Positions 52,261 through 63,469 of a stretch of 64,000 nucleotides of DNA are shown one piece after another. The notes below the pieces were generated by a model. That model was not told the origin of the DNA. It saw only the letters and a list, made by a program, of their open reading frames with translations, and did not search any database. Position 1 is the stretch's first letter. Each line of letters opens with the position of its first letter. The stretch is from Alnus glutinosa (lineage: Eukaryota; Streptophyta; Magnoliopsida; Fagales; Betulaceae): contig NC_084899.1 of assembly GCF_958979055.1 (NCBI RefSeq), positions 1,376,501 through 1,440,500 on the forward strand, read 5' to 3'. The position numbers were made by a program, and so were the translations under genes.

Positions 52261-52604
52261 TTCAACGTCTATTTTGTGTGTCTGACACGTGGGGGCAGGG
52301 GATTGGTGTGTCCAAGGGTTCCAACAGTTGAACTTGAGCGACTCTGACCAACACCTGGAATTAACGTGGGGCCCCTGTTCATGGCAGACTTATCCCACGG
52401 TCTGAAATCGTTGATGTTTTCGATATTAAATCTGTGGCTGATCGAACGGTCTGTAGGTTGTGTAATACTACCTAATGGGCCCAACTCTTGTGTTTCGTTC
52501 GTAATAAAAGATCGGTCTGAAGCAAACGTCATCCATGGTTTCACCCACATAAAATATTAGAGAACTTGAACGGTGATTGTGTCAAAGTAAAGTAGTTCAT
52601 GGTG

Positions 52605-52640
<36 letters not shown>
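52261..52640. other. Upstream flank of the NDR gene, ending in a 36-A run
   Basis: No gene supported. It includes TGACACGTGGGG at 52281-52292, a G-box, about 180 bp upstream of the NDR start codon. A run of 36 As ends at 52640. Confidence 0.4.
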
Positions 52641-52643
<3 letters not shown>

Positions 52644-53364
52644 AAAATTATTTTGGTGTTCAAGTTTTGAAAACTTTATTTTTTTTAATTTTTGAATTTC
52701 AATTAACATCACAGATTCACAGATGATATCTCAGTTTAAAAAAAAAAACCAAATAAAAAATTTTTAAAAATTAATTAAAAAATTAAAAAAATTAAAAAAA
52801 TTATTAAAAACTAAAAATAAAAATGAGAAAGAAAAAGAAGAGGGTGGCTCTTGGCCACCTCATGACAAACAAACAAACAAAAAAAAAATTGAAGCGTTTT
52901 GGTCTTTAGGAGTGGCTGAACTACCCTCTTAGGCAAACCCTCTAAATTTTTTTTAGAGGATTTTGGCCCTTGAGGGTGCCACGGGGGTGGTTCGGCCACC
53001 CCCAAGAGCCTAAACACTTGAATTTATTTTTTTTCCTGCCATGGAGTGGCCGAACCACCCCCCATGGGCCGTAGGGGATTGGTTTGGCCACCCCATACCA
53101 GGCAAGAGGGTGGCTACTCTTCTTTTCTCTTTTTTTTTTCAACTTCTTTTTTAAGTTTTTCTAATTTTTTTAATTAATTTTTTATTTTTTTACACTACAA
53201 CTTATGGTTAACACATGGCAGACGTTTAGTTTTTTTATAGAAAATTTAACTGATGTATTAACTCGGTCTTTTTCCAAAATTGAGGTATCATCTGTGATGC
53301 GAATTGAAACTCAAGTACTAAAAAAATAAAGTTCTCAAAACTCATGGACCAAAAGTGTATTTAA
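52641..53364. mobile_element. TIR element (foldback) bracketed by poly-A tracts
   Basis: The left end GTTAAAATTATTTTGGTG...GAAAACTTTATTT pairs with the right end (AATAAAGTTCTCAAAACTC, GACCAAAAGTGTATTTAAC). The arms continue with ACAGATGATATCTCAG against GAGGTATCATCTGTGATG, about 80 bp in all. The interior has repeated GTGGCCGAACCACCCC-type words. Open frames inside (52811-53142) follow from this composition and are not genes. Poly-A lies on both sides (52605-52640 and 53368-53399), so it may have landed in an A-rich tract. Confidence 0.6.
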
Positions 53365-53366
53365 CA

Positions 53367-53400
<34 letters not shown>

Positions 53401-53747
53401 AACAACAACAACAACAATGAGCCATATGATTTGGGATACTAAGAGCATTCCTAGTGAACTAATTAAAGTTTAAGCAAATTTTAGCTATAAATTTTACTTT
53501 TATTATTTTAGCTACCTACTTTTCAAAAACTCTAAATACTAAAACTCTCTAAATATTATTTACTTTAAATAAATACTATTTTTATTAGTTTAAAAATAAC
53601 CACTTTTCAACCAACCAAAATTTAATATCAGACCCAAGTCCAGATCTGCCGGACCCAACCCTCGACGACCGGCTTTTCCTCGACGACCGACTTCTTCAAC
53701 AACCGGTTGACTATGGACCTCATCGACCTTCGTTGACCCGCGAAAAT

Positions 53748-54111
53748 AGTTTGAGAAAATAATGCTTTGAATTACTATTCTCAATGATTTTACAGAATGA
53801 AGGACCTCTGAATATATACAGCTTTGGAGGTGTACTAAGGAAGGAAAATATACATTGATTACATTGCACAAAATCAGCTTAGTCTATAATTAAAATGATC
53901 TGCAAGGCTGGGATGAGCAGCCTTGCCTTGTGAGAAAAGCTACGCTGTCAAGGCTTGCCTTTTTGGTTTGGAGATGTTGCATGGATCAAGGCTTGCCTTT
54001 TCTGATATGCAAGCTGCGTGATTGGCTGCATGAGAATCTGCAACAAGATCTGCTGCATGATTCTCTCGACAGCTCCCTGTGAGTGAGGGATGAGCGAGCA
54101 TATCCTTAAAA
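53748..54111 (-). repeat. 3' LTR of the copia element
   Basis: Direct repeat of 56714-57078, about 96% identical by eye. Confidence 0.85.
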
Positions 54112-56713
54112 AAAATGAAATAAAAAATGAAAGTGTTTCTGAGGGAGAATGAGGATCAGGATAGAGTACAGGAGGCTGCACATGAGAGACAGGGTTAGTA
54201 GTAGGTAAGCTAGAAGAGGGAGAGGAGAAGATACCTGGAGGAATGGAGAGTGCAACACCTGTGGAGGACTCCATTGCAGGGGCATTGGAAGCTGGTCGGT
54301 GGCTGGCTGGAAACTGGGATTCATCGAAAACAACATGACGAGAGACATAAACACGATTAATAGTCAAGTCAAGGCACCTATAACCCTTTTGAGTGCCGCT
54401 GTAGCCAAGGAAGACACATTTGGTGCTGCGAAAAGCTAATTTATGAGGAGTGTAGGGTCTGAGGAGAGCGTAGCAGGCGCAGCCAAAGGTTTTGAGGCAA
54501 GAGTAGTCAGGGTGTTTGTTTAGGAGTTTGGAGTAGGGGGTGTTGTTGTAGGACTGGGGTGGGAAGCCGGTTGATTAAATAAACTGCCGTGAGGAAGGCA
54601 TCCACCCAATGGAATGAAGGGAGATGGGAATGTGCCAAGAGAGCCAAACCAGTTTCAATGATATGTCAGTGTTTTCTTTCGGAGATACCACTATGTTATG
54701 GAGTATAGGGGCAAGTGAATCTGTGTAAAATACCACATGTTTCAGGGAATGACTTGAAAGCCACGGAGACATATTCACTCCCATTGTCAGTTTGGAGTTG
54801 TTTAATAGAACAAGAGAAAAGATTTTCAACCAAGCTTTTAAATTTAACAAAGTAAGTAAGAACATCCGATTTGTGTCTCAAAGGGTAAAGCCAAGTAAAC
54901 CTAAAGAAATCAGCCATAAACAGCACATAAAATTTGCAGCCACGAGGAGACAGGATTGGGGATGTCCACACATTGGAGTGAATTAGCTCAAGAGGTTGTG
55001 TGGACATCCGAGTGGAATCGGGGAAGGGAAGTTTCTTACTTTTGGACACTTGACATGAATCACAAACTTTATTAAATTTGGTAGAACCAGTACAAGGCAG
55101 CAGTGATTGCTGTAACAATTTATTCAAAGCAAAGGAAGAAGGGTCTCCAAGGCGAGAGTGCCAAGTTCCAATAGGTGCTGTGACTCCAAGAAAGGCAGTG
55201 AAGTGAGACAGGAATGCTGCAGAGGAGAGAAAGGCAGCTTTGGATTGAAACTTATTGGATTGAAGTTGCTGATGGTAAATGGGGTAGAGACTAGCCTTAG
55301 TCGGCCCTTGCAGTAGAATTTCCTTGGTCTGCATGTCCTTAATGGTAAAATGAGTAGAGGTTAGTATGAAATAGCAGTGATTATCTTTGCAAAATTTATG
55401 AATAGAAAGTAAATTAGCTGAGGCTTTAGGGCAATGTAAAACTTTGGAAATATAAAATTGAGATGTAGGAGTGGTTATGAGTGAAGAACCGGAATTAGCA
55501 ATCTGCAAGCCTCCATTGTTGCCTACTTGCGCATGATCAGAGCCCTGATAAGGTTTCTGCAGGGAGAGTTTTTCCAATTTTGAGGTAACATGATGGTTGG
55601 CACCGCTGTCCAAGTACCAAGGTTGTTCAACTTCAGGAGATTCTGAAGTGTAGGCTACCATGGCAGCCAATTGGGCAGGTGGGTGATGGCCTTGAAAGGC
55701 AAAATCCATCCTGTGATGGCAATCTAGTGCCTGATGACTGATCTTACCGCAAATCTGGCAGGGAGGTTGATTTGAAGAAGCCGAATTGGAGGAAGGAGCT
55801 GGTGGTCTCCCATACTGGTGATTGGTAGGTGGCTTGGATGGTGCAGGTGGAGGTGCTGATGAGTATTGCTGGTGCTGGTGATGTTTAGGAAGGTGTCTGC
55901 CATACTGTGGGGGACGATACTTCTTAGGAAAAGGAGGGCTTTTATGTCGTTGAAGGTGGAAAGCAAACTGGCCTCCATCCAATTGGAGAGGTTTCTGGTG
56001 TGGTGTGCTTCTAGGAGTTGTTCATAATTGAGCAACTCAGTCTGAAAATCCTCAAAAGGAACTGCTGCATCTCTGTTGCCGTAGCTAAAAGTGGTGACAA
56101 AAGTGTGATAAGAGGGGTTGAGGCCTCCAATCACATAAGAGGTCAGTTCTTTATCCTCAACACCTTTGCCAATGGCAGCAAGTTGATCGACTAGACTCTT
56201 GGTTGTGAGGAGATCATCCGTGCAGTTTTTGGAGCCTTGGGTGATTGTTTGAAGTTGACGTATGAGATTGGTGATTTTGGTCCGAGAAGTAGGTGTAAAT
56301 CGATTGGCAATGTGTGCCCAAACCTGCTGTGCCGTGGAGAGTCCATGTACCATGGATAAAACTTTCTCAGAGAAAGTTGCATTGAGCCAGGCCAGTATAA
56401 ACTGGTCATTCTTCTGCCAAACCATAAAATCTTGATTAATGGTGTATGCGGGTTTGCAATTTGCATCAACAGCAAACTTGAAGGGACAAACGTCTGAGCC
56501 ATCAATGATGCCCAGCAGATCGTGAGTGCTTAATGCATGTACAAACTGAGTGGTCCAACTCATGTAGTTAGGACCCTCAAGTTTGATTGTCACCAAGGAT
56601 GTGATATTGGGGACAACAAATGATGCAAAAGAGCTTGATGAAGCCATTAAAGCAATGGATCAGAAGCCGTATAAGGATCGTAGAATGGAGTTAGCCAAAT
56701 GGCTTTGATACCA

Positions 56714-57078
56714 AGTTTGAGAAAATAATGCTTTGAATTACTATTCTCGATGATTTCACAAAATGAAGGAACTCTGAATATATACAGCTTTGGAGGTGTG
56801 CTAAGGAAGGAAAATATACATTGATTACATTGCACAAAATCAGCTTAGTCTATAATTAAAAATGATATGCAAGGCTGGGATGAGCAGCCTTGCCTTGTGA
56901 GAAGAGCTACGCTGTCAAGGCTTGCCTTTTTGGTTTGGAGACGTTGCATGGATCAAGGCTTGCCTTTTCTGATATGCAAGCTGCGTGATTGGCTGCATGA
57001 GAATCCGCAGCATGATCTGTTGCATGATTCTCTCGACAGCTCCCTGTGAGTGAGGGATGAGCGAGCATATTCTTAACA
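56714..57078 (-). repeat. 5' LTR of the copia element
   Basis: On the - strand it starts TGTTAAGAATATGC and ends TTTTCTCAAACT directly against the primer-binding site. If the LTR is taken to end at the usual CA, it is four bases shorter and the AAAAT duplication no longer abuts. Confidence 0.85.
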
Positions 57079-57431
57079 AAAATGAAATTAAAAAAAATGA
57101 AAAATAAGAAGAGAGAACGATTTTCACTCGACTGAACAAACGAAGGTTTTGGACAATCGTCAAAAATACTGTAGCAATAGTGAGCTTGCTGGATACAAGA
57201 TTTTGAGCAAACTCAGTTGATTATGGTGATTTCGTGGATTTGACGAGTTCACTACGACTACTCTAACGGTTGTTATTAATATGAATAAGAAGAAATGCTA
57301 CTAGAACTTCAATTTGCTTACTCTTATGATCTTATTTGTTGATATGGCAATGAAAATTATTGAATCTTAGATGGTTAATCCATGATATATGAATGATGAT
57401 TTTCACTACCACATCAATGAATAATCACTTT

Positions 57432-57874
57432 AAAGTACTTGTAGCATTTTTCATAATAAAGTCGTTAAATTCTTACATATATTTTGATCGTAGCTAACGT
57501 GACAATCAAAATATATCAGTTTACGTGACACTTATCACCTTATTTACTATACTGTCTGTTAGTTTTGTAAAGGAGGGGGAAACTCTAAGGCACCGTTTGA
57601 CAAACCATTCTAATCTTTCTAAAAAAGTCAAACTAAAAACATTACTACTTGTTAAAGTACATGTAGCATTTTTCATAATAAGGTCGATAAATTCTTACCT
57701 ATATTTTGATCGTGGTTAACGTGACAATCAAAATATATCAGTTTACATGACACTTATCACCTCATTAACTATACTGTCTGTTAGTTTTGTAAAGGAGGGG
57801 GAAACTCTAAGGCACCGTTTGACAAACTATTATAATCTTTCTAAAAAAGTCAAACTAAAAACATTACTACTTTT
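57432..57874. repeat. Two-copy tandem duplication, 222-bp unit
   Basis: Unit 1 (57432-57653) and unit 2 (57654-57874) share long exact blocks such as GTCTGTTAGTTTTGTAAAGG, GGGGGAAACTCTAAGGCACC and GTCAAACTAAAAACATTACT. They differ by about 5%. Non-coding. Confidence 0.9.
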
Positions 57875-57879
57875 TATTA

Positions 57880-59081
57880 CTATTTAAACAAAAAATCCAT
57901 TAAAAAGCATAACTTTTTCATTTTTTCTTACAAAAAATTTCAAACACAAAGGATCTTCTGAAGGTTGAATGAAAAGGAAAGAAGATAGATGATTATGTTA
58001 ATTTTGCTGAATGCTGAGTATTAATCCCATTAACACCATGTGTGTTGCCTGCTCTGCAACTCAATCAGCTTCTAGGAGGGCGAATGTGAGCTAAAGTGTG
58101 CAGCTGCTACTTCAAGGCAAGTCGAAGGCGGAAATTTCATTCAGAATTTCAAATCTTCAGACAAAACAATGAAGCAGAATGGAGAACATCCATAGATGGC
58201 TTGTAAGATTTTGGAAGCCCCTGTTTTGGGAATAGACCTCCCAAAACGCATTAGTGCAGAAAACCCAATTGGTGCCAGACAGAGACAGTGCAGAGACACA
58301 AAGATTTGTCATTCACCTTAAATATATTCATAGCAGCCAACTTTTAAGGATCTTCCCCGCTAACACAATGTATGAAGGATAATGCTACTTTTCACGCCTT
58401 TATCACACTTAAAAAGCTACTTAAAACATGACATATAATATAAAATAAGTGTGAATGGTAGCCTTTTTTTTTTATATATAGTGTGAATGGTAGCCTTACT
58501 CGTGTATGAAAACAACTTTTGCACACCAAGATGACATTTGGTACTCATTGATTGAGTCAATTACTTTCCAGACTCCCCTATAAATGCCAAGAAAAGGTTG
58601 GTTGAAGTCAAAGAACAAAAAAGAAACGGTGTGCTTAGCTCAAGCAACCATGGGTCAAACAGTGGGACAAAAGAAGAAGCATGGAATCGAAGCGCGTTGC
58701 TGTTAAACACAAAAGTATGGCAGAACTATACATCAATTCAAACAGCACAGGGGCTGTAACATCAAAAATGGGGCCCTGATCTGATGTACCCTAATGAACA
58801 ACTCTGTCAAACCAAATAAGGGCCTGCAAATCTCTAATGAGGGCCTTTGGTAATGAAGCCATCTCTATGATTGATAAGGAAAGATGCTTATATAGTAACA
58901 GCTTGTCTCAGAATCAGATGGAGAATTGGAGATCGCAATGTTTAGTAAAAACTATCAATCTATTTATTATTAGAGAGCCAAAAATATATTATACATAAGC
59001 CCGTTCTTATTGTACAAATATGACTGTAACAAGCCATAGCCAAAAGAATGACGAAATACAAATAACTATAACAAACTCAGA
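57880..59081. other. 3' flank of the ALP1-like gene
   Basis: No gene supported. An AATAAA signal on the - strand near 58962 is about 115 bp past the stop codon and would end the ALP1-like transcript. Confidence 0.5.
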
Positions 59082-60596
59082 TCAACTATAACGAGTGCCT
59101 GCCTGTCCATGGTGTAACAAATCGTGAGCAATCTGATCTCTAGCCTGTATAGAACTCGCAGACCTCAAACCATTCTCAGCGACCATTTCATCATCAAAAA
59201 GCTCAAACCTCTGCTCCGGATCAATCTCTTCATTTCTCATCTCACAGATATTGTGTAAGACACAGCAAGCCCCAAGAACCACAGGCAATTCTTGGAGTTT
59301 CACCTCTGTCCTCTTCTGCAAGCAAGACCACCTCCCTTTCAACCTCGCAAACGCCTCCTTGGCAACCCTTTGAGCCTCCCCAATTTTCTCGTTGAACGCG
59401 TGCTGACACCAAGTGAGGTTTTGGTGCGTGTAAGGAACCAAAACCCAGTCAGTGAGAGGGTACCCAGAATTCCCAACAATCCAAACGTCCTTCAAGAGCC
59501 CCATCTGGATCCTCTTGCTCAGGGCAGAGTTCTCCAACACCTGGTCGTCGGGCATCGAACCGGGCCAACCAATGCAAACGTCGGTGAACACTCCCTTAGG
59601 ATCAACAACCCCTTGAACCGTTATCGAGTATGAGCTCTTTTGATTCCTCTCAGTATGCCTCTTATTGAAATAAGAAGCCACATTGACCTTCGGAGCGATA
59701 ATTGGAATATGGGTTGTGTACATCGACCCACCAACGTTGGGTATCCCTGAAACCGACTGGAACTCGTCCTTAATAATCCTCATTCTATTCTCGTCGGGCC
59801 ACTGAACAAACTTCGGCATTAGGACATTCCGAATCGCTGAACAAACTTCAAGTACGAGCTTGTGACAAGTGGATATACCCAACCCGAACCGCTTCGACAC
59901 GAGTCGTAGAGGCTCACCGGTGGCTAATCTCCACACGCAAACCGCGACGCGTTGGCGAACAGGGATAGCGTCGCGAAGCATCGTGTTCTTCTTCGTGACG
60001 ACAGCTTCGAGCTCGTCGCAGATCATATTGAACGTGGCCTTGCTCATACGGAACGCACGGCGAAACTCGTCGTCTGGGAAGTCTGGGTGGTTGTGCTGAT
60101 CCCACCAGTCCCTGGACCGATCCTTCACCCACAGCCGACGATGGTGCTGTTGCGGCGGACTGTTCGATCCGGAATTTCCCGCCGCAACAGAGGAGGCGGC
60201 GGCAGCGGCGGATGCTGAAGCGGAGCGGCGGGCCCGCTTAGTCCTCGAGGTGTCCAAATTGTCCACATCAGAGTAATGGTTTTGGAGCTGGGAATAATAC
60301 TCGCTCGTAGCTTGGGTCATTTGCTTGTGGTTAGCCTCGAAGAAGGACTTATCTTGCTGAGCGTCCGTGACCCACCGTTCTTGTTCTTGCTTCTCCTGCT
60401 CATCCAACAAGATGAGCGAAGTGAGAATGTCCGTAAACACGGTCTTCTTCGTCTCCTCCTTATCGCTAACATCGTCGTCCTTTCTTTGCCGCTTTTTGGG
60501 GTTAGCGTTCACATTGAAACTCTCCATGTCTTGGAACAAACTGTAGAAATGTGAACAATCTTCTTGATTAAGAAATGGGAAAGAGCTAATTTCCAT
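59082..60596 (-). CDS. Domesticated PIF/Harbinger transposase, ALP1-like (At4g29780 type)
   Basis: Single-exon gene of 504 aa. Family members derive from the Harbinger DDE nuclease; Arabidopsis ALP1 joins Polycomb complexes. Residues 1-150 are host-specific: acidic, a basic KKRQRK (34-39), a leucine-rich stretch and an alanine run (128-139). The transposase fold follows: WVKDRSRDWWD (156-166), a helix-turn-helix-like region (about 213-252, RLVSKRFGLGISTCHKLVLE) and the DDE region (about 288-452). The usual GxIDGTHI first-Asp motif is GSMYTTHI here, with Tyr293 in the Asp place. D339 (FTDVCIGWPGS) and E414 (KEAFARLK) remain. No TIRs or duplication flank it and the frame is open throughout, so it is a selected host gene without expected nuclease activity. 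The chosen ATG gives MEISSFPF, as in At4g29780. Target and partners unknown. Confidence 0.9.
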   Translation of the reverse strand: MEISSFPFLNQEDCSHFYSLFQDMESFNVNANPKKRQRKDDDVSDKEETKKTVFTDILTSLILLDEQEKQEQERWVTDAQQDKSFFEANHKQMTQATSEYYSQLQNHYSDVDNLDTSRTKRARRSASASAAAAASSVAAGNSGSNSPPQQHHRRLWVKDRSRDWWDQHNHPDFPDDEFRRAFRMSKATFNMICDELEAVVTKKNTMLRDAIPVRQRVAVCVWRLATGEPLRLVSKRFGLGISTCHKLVLEVCSAIRNVLMPKFVQWPDENRMRIIKDEFQSVSGIPNVGGSMYTTHIPIIAPKVNVASYFNKRHTERNQKSSYSITVQGVVDPKGVFTDVCIGWPGSMPDDQVLENSALSKRIQMGLLKDVWIVGNSGYPLTDWVLVPYTHQNLTWCQHAFNEKIGEAQRVAKEAFARLKGRWSCLQKRTEVKLQELPVVLGACCVLHNICEMRNEEIDPEQRFELFDDEMVAENGLRSASSIQARDQIAHDLLHHGQAGTRYS

Positions 60597-60617
60597 TACC
60601 GAGTGTCAGAACGAAGA

Positions 60618-60729
60618 GAGAGAGAGAGAGATGGAAAAGTGTTTGATCAAATGTCTGTACGAGAGAATGTGAACACGAGGTGGTTTGAATTGGGTAGACC
60701 GATTGCATATGGGGATATATATATACCCG
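60618..60729 (-). promoter_or_regulatory. Core promoter and leader of the ALP1-like gene
   Basis: TATATATATA at 60715-60726 reads as a TATA box on the - strand, placing transcription start near 60685 and giving a leader of about 90 nt. A GA run (60618-60632, CT in the transcript) lies just upstream of the ATG. Confidence 0.55.
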
Positions 60730-61225
60730 GGCCAGGAAGCGTGTGCGCAGGTGTGAACGCGGTGTGTAGAAGGCTTTGACGGTGACTTGACTTTTCTCAA
60801 ATTTGGATCCATCCGGAGATTTACGCGGTCGGAGAGCAGATGGTTTTGGGGGACTCGTTTGCTTTGTGCGCTGGGTTATCTTAACACGTTGGCAAAAAGT
60901 GGACGGCTGTCGAGAAGTTTCGTTTTGGACGGTGAACAAAGGAAGGAAGAGGGAAAGAGCCTCCAGAAGTGAAGAGCAAGGGGGAATATACATATCTAAA
61001 ACAATATATGTATCTATAAAAAAAAAAAAAAAAAAAAAAACAATATATGTGAGAATCATTCTCTAAAAAATAAATAAAAAATATATTCATTCAGACAATA
61101 ATTTCTCAAACATTTATAAATTATATTTGCCTTAAATGCATAGAACACTTAAAATTAAATCTAAACCATCACGTGATTTTATAAAAATTAAAAAGAGGTT
61201 ATTTTAATAGGGGAAATGCTTCGTA

Positions 61226-61290
61226 GGGAACACTCATCCGTCCCAGCACCTATTTAAAAAGAGACTCACAGGGGACGGATGAGTGTCCCC
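61226..61290. repeat. Hairpin, 19-bp arms
   Basis: GGGAACACTCATCCGTCCC (61226-61244) and GGGACGGATGAGTGTCCCC (61272-61290) are complementary with one mismatch around a 27-bp loop. Probably the core of a small MITE. Confidence 0.7.
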
Positions 61291-61299
61291 TGTGTAACA

Positions 61300-62551
61300 A
61301 GGCTCTTTCAATAGTACTAGGCTGCTAACAACTTTTGTTGGCCAGAAATTCCCCAAAGACAAATTATTTGCAATAGAAGCCTTTAAAAGTTTTTCCTATA
61401 ATGTTTTTTCTTGTTCACACGATGGAACAACTATTGACTTTCTTTTCATTAATTAATTCCACTAGTGAGCACGACCATGACATTAGATTGACTTAGATCT
61501 TAACAATTTTTCAAGAACAATCAAGCTACATGAAATTGGAAGTTAACTTCACATAAGAGATGTGATTTAAATTCCCTATAATTAGGTTGTTCGAATTTTA
61601 TAAAATTTTGAACAGGCTAATAGAATTTACATACATAACTTATTTTGATTAGTTGTGATTCAAATTTGGATGAAAAACTACTCACCACTGGCTAGGTACT
61701 TTAGCAAGAAACCTTTGCTAAATTCCTTGCCTTTAACTTTTAACTTGCATTACATGTTCGTTTGCATTCTATTATGTTTACTAGTTAGGTTTTACCCATT
61801 TTTTTAAAAAAAATTATAACTCTCCTTAAACCCCAAACAGTGCATCAAACCCTAACATCCCACACAACCTTAAACAACTGAACACGTGTCTCAAGTTTCA
61901 AACCGAGTTATTTATGCCAAAATTAACGTGACTTTTAAAATCACCATTAGATATGTAATAGATCACAATTAAATTTTGATATAATGATAATTTTAAAAAC
62001 CACATTAATCTTGAGACGACTCAATAAGAACACGAGTCATTCTTATAGCATTACTCCTCTACAAGTTTTCTCAATTGAAAATTTGGCATGCAATCAGCTT
62101 CTTCGACTCCATTATAATTAAATAAAATAAAATAAAAAATTGCCGGACACAAGTGTGTACACTTTGTGCGCATTAAACACTACTAACTTCTAGAGGAAAG
62201 GGATCCTCTCCGTTCAACAGGACTGGAAAGTATTTAGTTAGTTATAAATGTAGGGACATTTTTGTCTTTTTCATATTTTTTTTAGACAAAAATACCCCTA
62301 ACTACAAGTAACTGGATCCTTAATAGATTTCTAGAAGCCCTTCATTATACTAGACTAACAAAAAGAAAGGTTAGAATCTTCCGCGTGTAGCACACCAAGC
62401 AATGTCAACCTTTTGACTCCCGCGTTTATTGAAGTTTTGATTGCGACCCCCTCCTAATCATGTTTGGCAATATATCAAACATACATATCACAATTATTAT
62501 AAATACAATGATAGGATGATTGTTATTTATTATTATTATTATTATTTTTAG
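61300..62551. other. Intergenic, no gene seen
   Basis: AT-rich DNA between the ALP1-like gene and the right-edge gene. No open frame or recognisable element. Confidence 0.5.
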
Positions 62552-63188
62552 AAAAATTAAATTTAATCTTTTAAGTTTTCGCCTTATTTCAAATTAGTAC
62601 ATAAATTTTTAATTTTAACAGTTAAAGTCCTTAAATTTTTCTTTAATTTTAAGTACATTTCTCTGTCAACTTATTATCCAACAAATTAACAGTGCGTCAT
62701 GTCATACGAATTAATTGATGTCATATATCTCTCGTTTGACACATTATGTGCTAACCACATGTATCATTTCACACATTGGTCTTAAATTACATATATACTC
62801 TAATTAATATATATATATTAAGAGAGAGAGACGCAACCAACCACCCCTCATTTGGCAAGGGGTGGCGACCCCTCGATGTGAGGGGCGGTCCCCAATTAGG
62901 GATGACCTCTCTCTTTCACATTTTGTTTTATTATTTATAAATTTTGTTTATCAAATATATTTTTGTAATTAAAAAAAAATGTATCACATGCTACGTAGAA
63001 TTAGCATATGATATATTATCTGACATGGTCACATGGCACACTGTTAATTAATTAGATGATAGGTTGATGGAATAACCTATTTAAACAGAGGGAAAAAAAA
63101 AACGAAGAATCTAATTGTCAAAATTATAGATTCAAAGACTAAGTTAGAATCACGTGAAAATTTAAGAATTAAATTTGTTATTTTTTAA
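62552..63188. mobile_element. Foldback/TIR element
   Basis: The left end AAATTTAATCTTTTAAGTTTTC pairs with the right end (GAAAATTTAAGAATTAAATTTG). Inner words also mirror (ACAGTGCGTCATGTCATACG against CATGGCACACTGTTAATT). The interior has GGGGTGGCGACCCCTCG-type palindromes, like those inside the element at 52641-53364. No coding. Confidence 0.5.
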
Positions 63189-63328
63189 AATTATTCTCTA
63201 TAATCAAACTAAATCAATGATGAAAGCAATACAAAAATCAAGGGTCAACCATTTAGAGTTTTCTTTTACTCAATTCACCAAAATAAAAAATAAAAAAATG
63301 TTAGAAGTGATTAATTACTAATTACGAT

Positions 63329-63469
63329 GTTGTGATATTTCCCAATCTCAAAAGTCAATGAGAAAACTGCAATCTCTTATGTCTGACAGCTGTGATTTTT
63401 GTTGTGATATTTCCCAATCTCAGAAGTCGATGAGAAAAACTGCATTCTCTTAAGTCGACAGCTGTTGAT
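63329..63469. repeat. Two-copy tandem repeat, 72-bp unit
   Basis: GTTGTGATATTTCCCAATCT begins at 63329 and at 63401. Both units continue with AAAGTC(A/G)ATGAGAAAA, CTGCA and GACAGCTGT blocks with small differences. Confidence 0.8.

Larger units (their letters stand above)
53748..57078 (-). mobile_element. Ty1/copia retrotransposon lacking reverse transcriptase
   Basis: The LTRs (53748-54111 and 56714-57078) differ at about 15 of 360 positions by eye. A primer-binding site TGGTATCAAAGCC (56701-56713) abuts the 5' LTR. Gag begins at 56647 (UBN2-type, NYMSWTTQFVHALSTHDLLG). After a frameshift near 55985 come a zinc knuckle (CQICGKISHQALDCHH), a protease-like PWYLDSGANHHVT and the integrase zone (WHSRLGDPSSFALNKLL, CDSCQVSKSKKLPFP, LQTDNGSEYVSVAF), with a stop at about 54697. 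Weaker integrase sequence follows, then the 3' LTR with no reverse transcriptase or RNase H. The flanks are AAAAT at 53743-53747 and 57079-57083. Not autonomous. Confidence 0.85.
53437..57283. mobile_element. MITE split by a copia element
   Basis: The left terminus TAAGAGCATTCCTAGTGAAC (53437 on) and right terminus GTTCACTACGACTACTCTAA (about 57254-57273) are inverted repeats of a common plant MITE type. The two halves are separated by the copia element at 53748-57078 and its 5-bp duplication. Edges approximate. Confidence 0.45.

Noticed and set aside
52811..53142. Overlapping frames rich in WPNHP/GVAKP words on the - strand
   Set aside because: They come from palindromic GGCCGAACCACCCC-type repeats inside a TIR element.
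59082..60596. Active Harbinger transposon
   Set aside because: No TIRs, no 3-bp duplication, no Myb-like partner gene nearby, and the first catalytic Asp is replaced.
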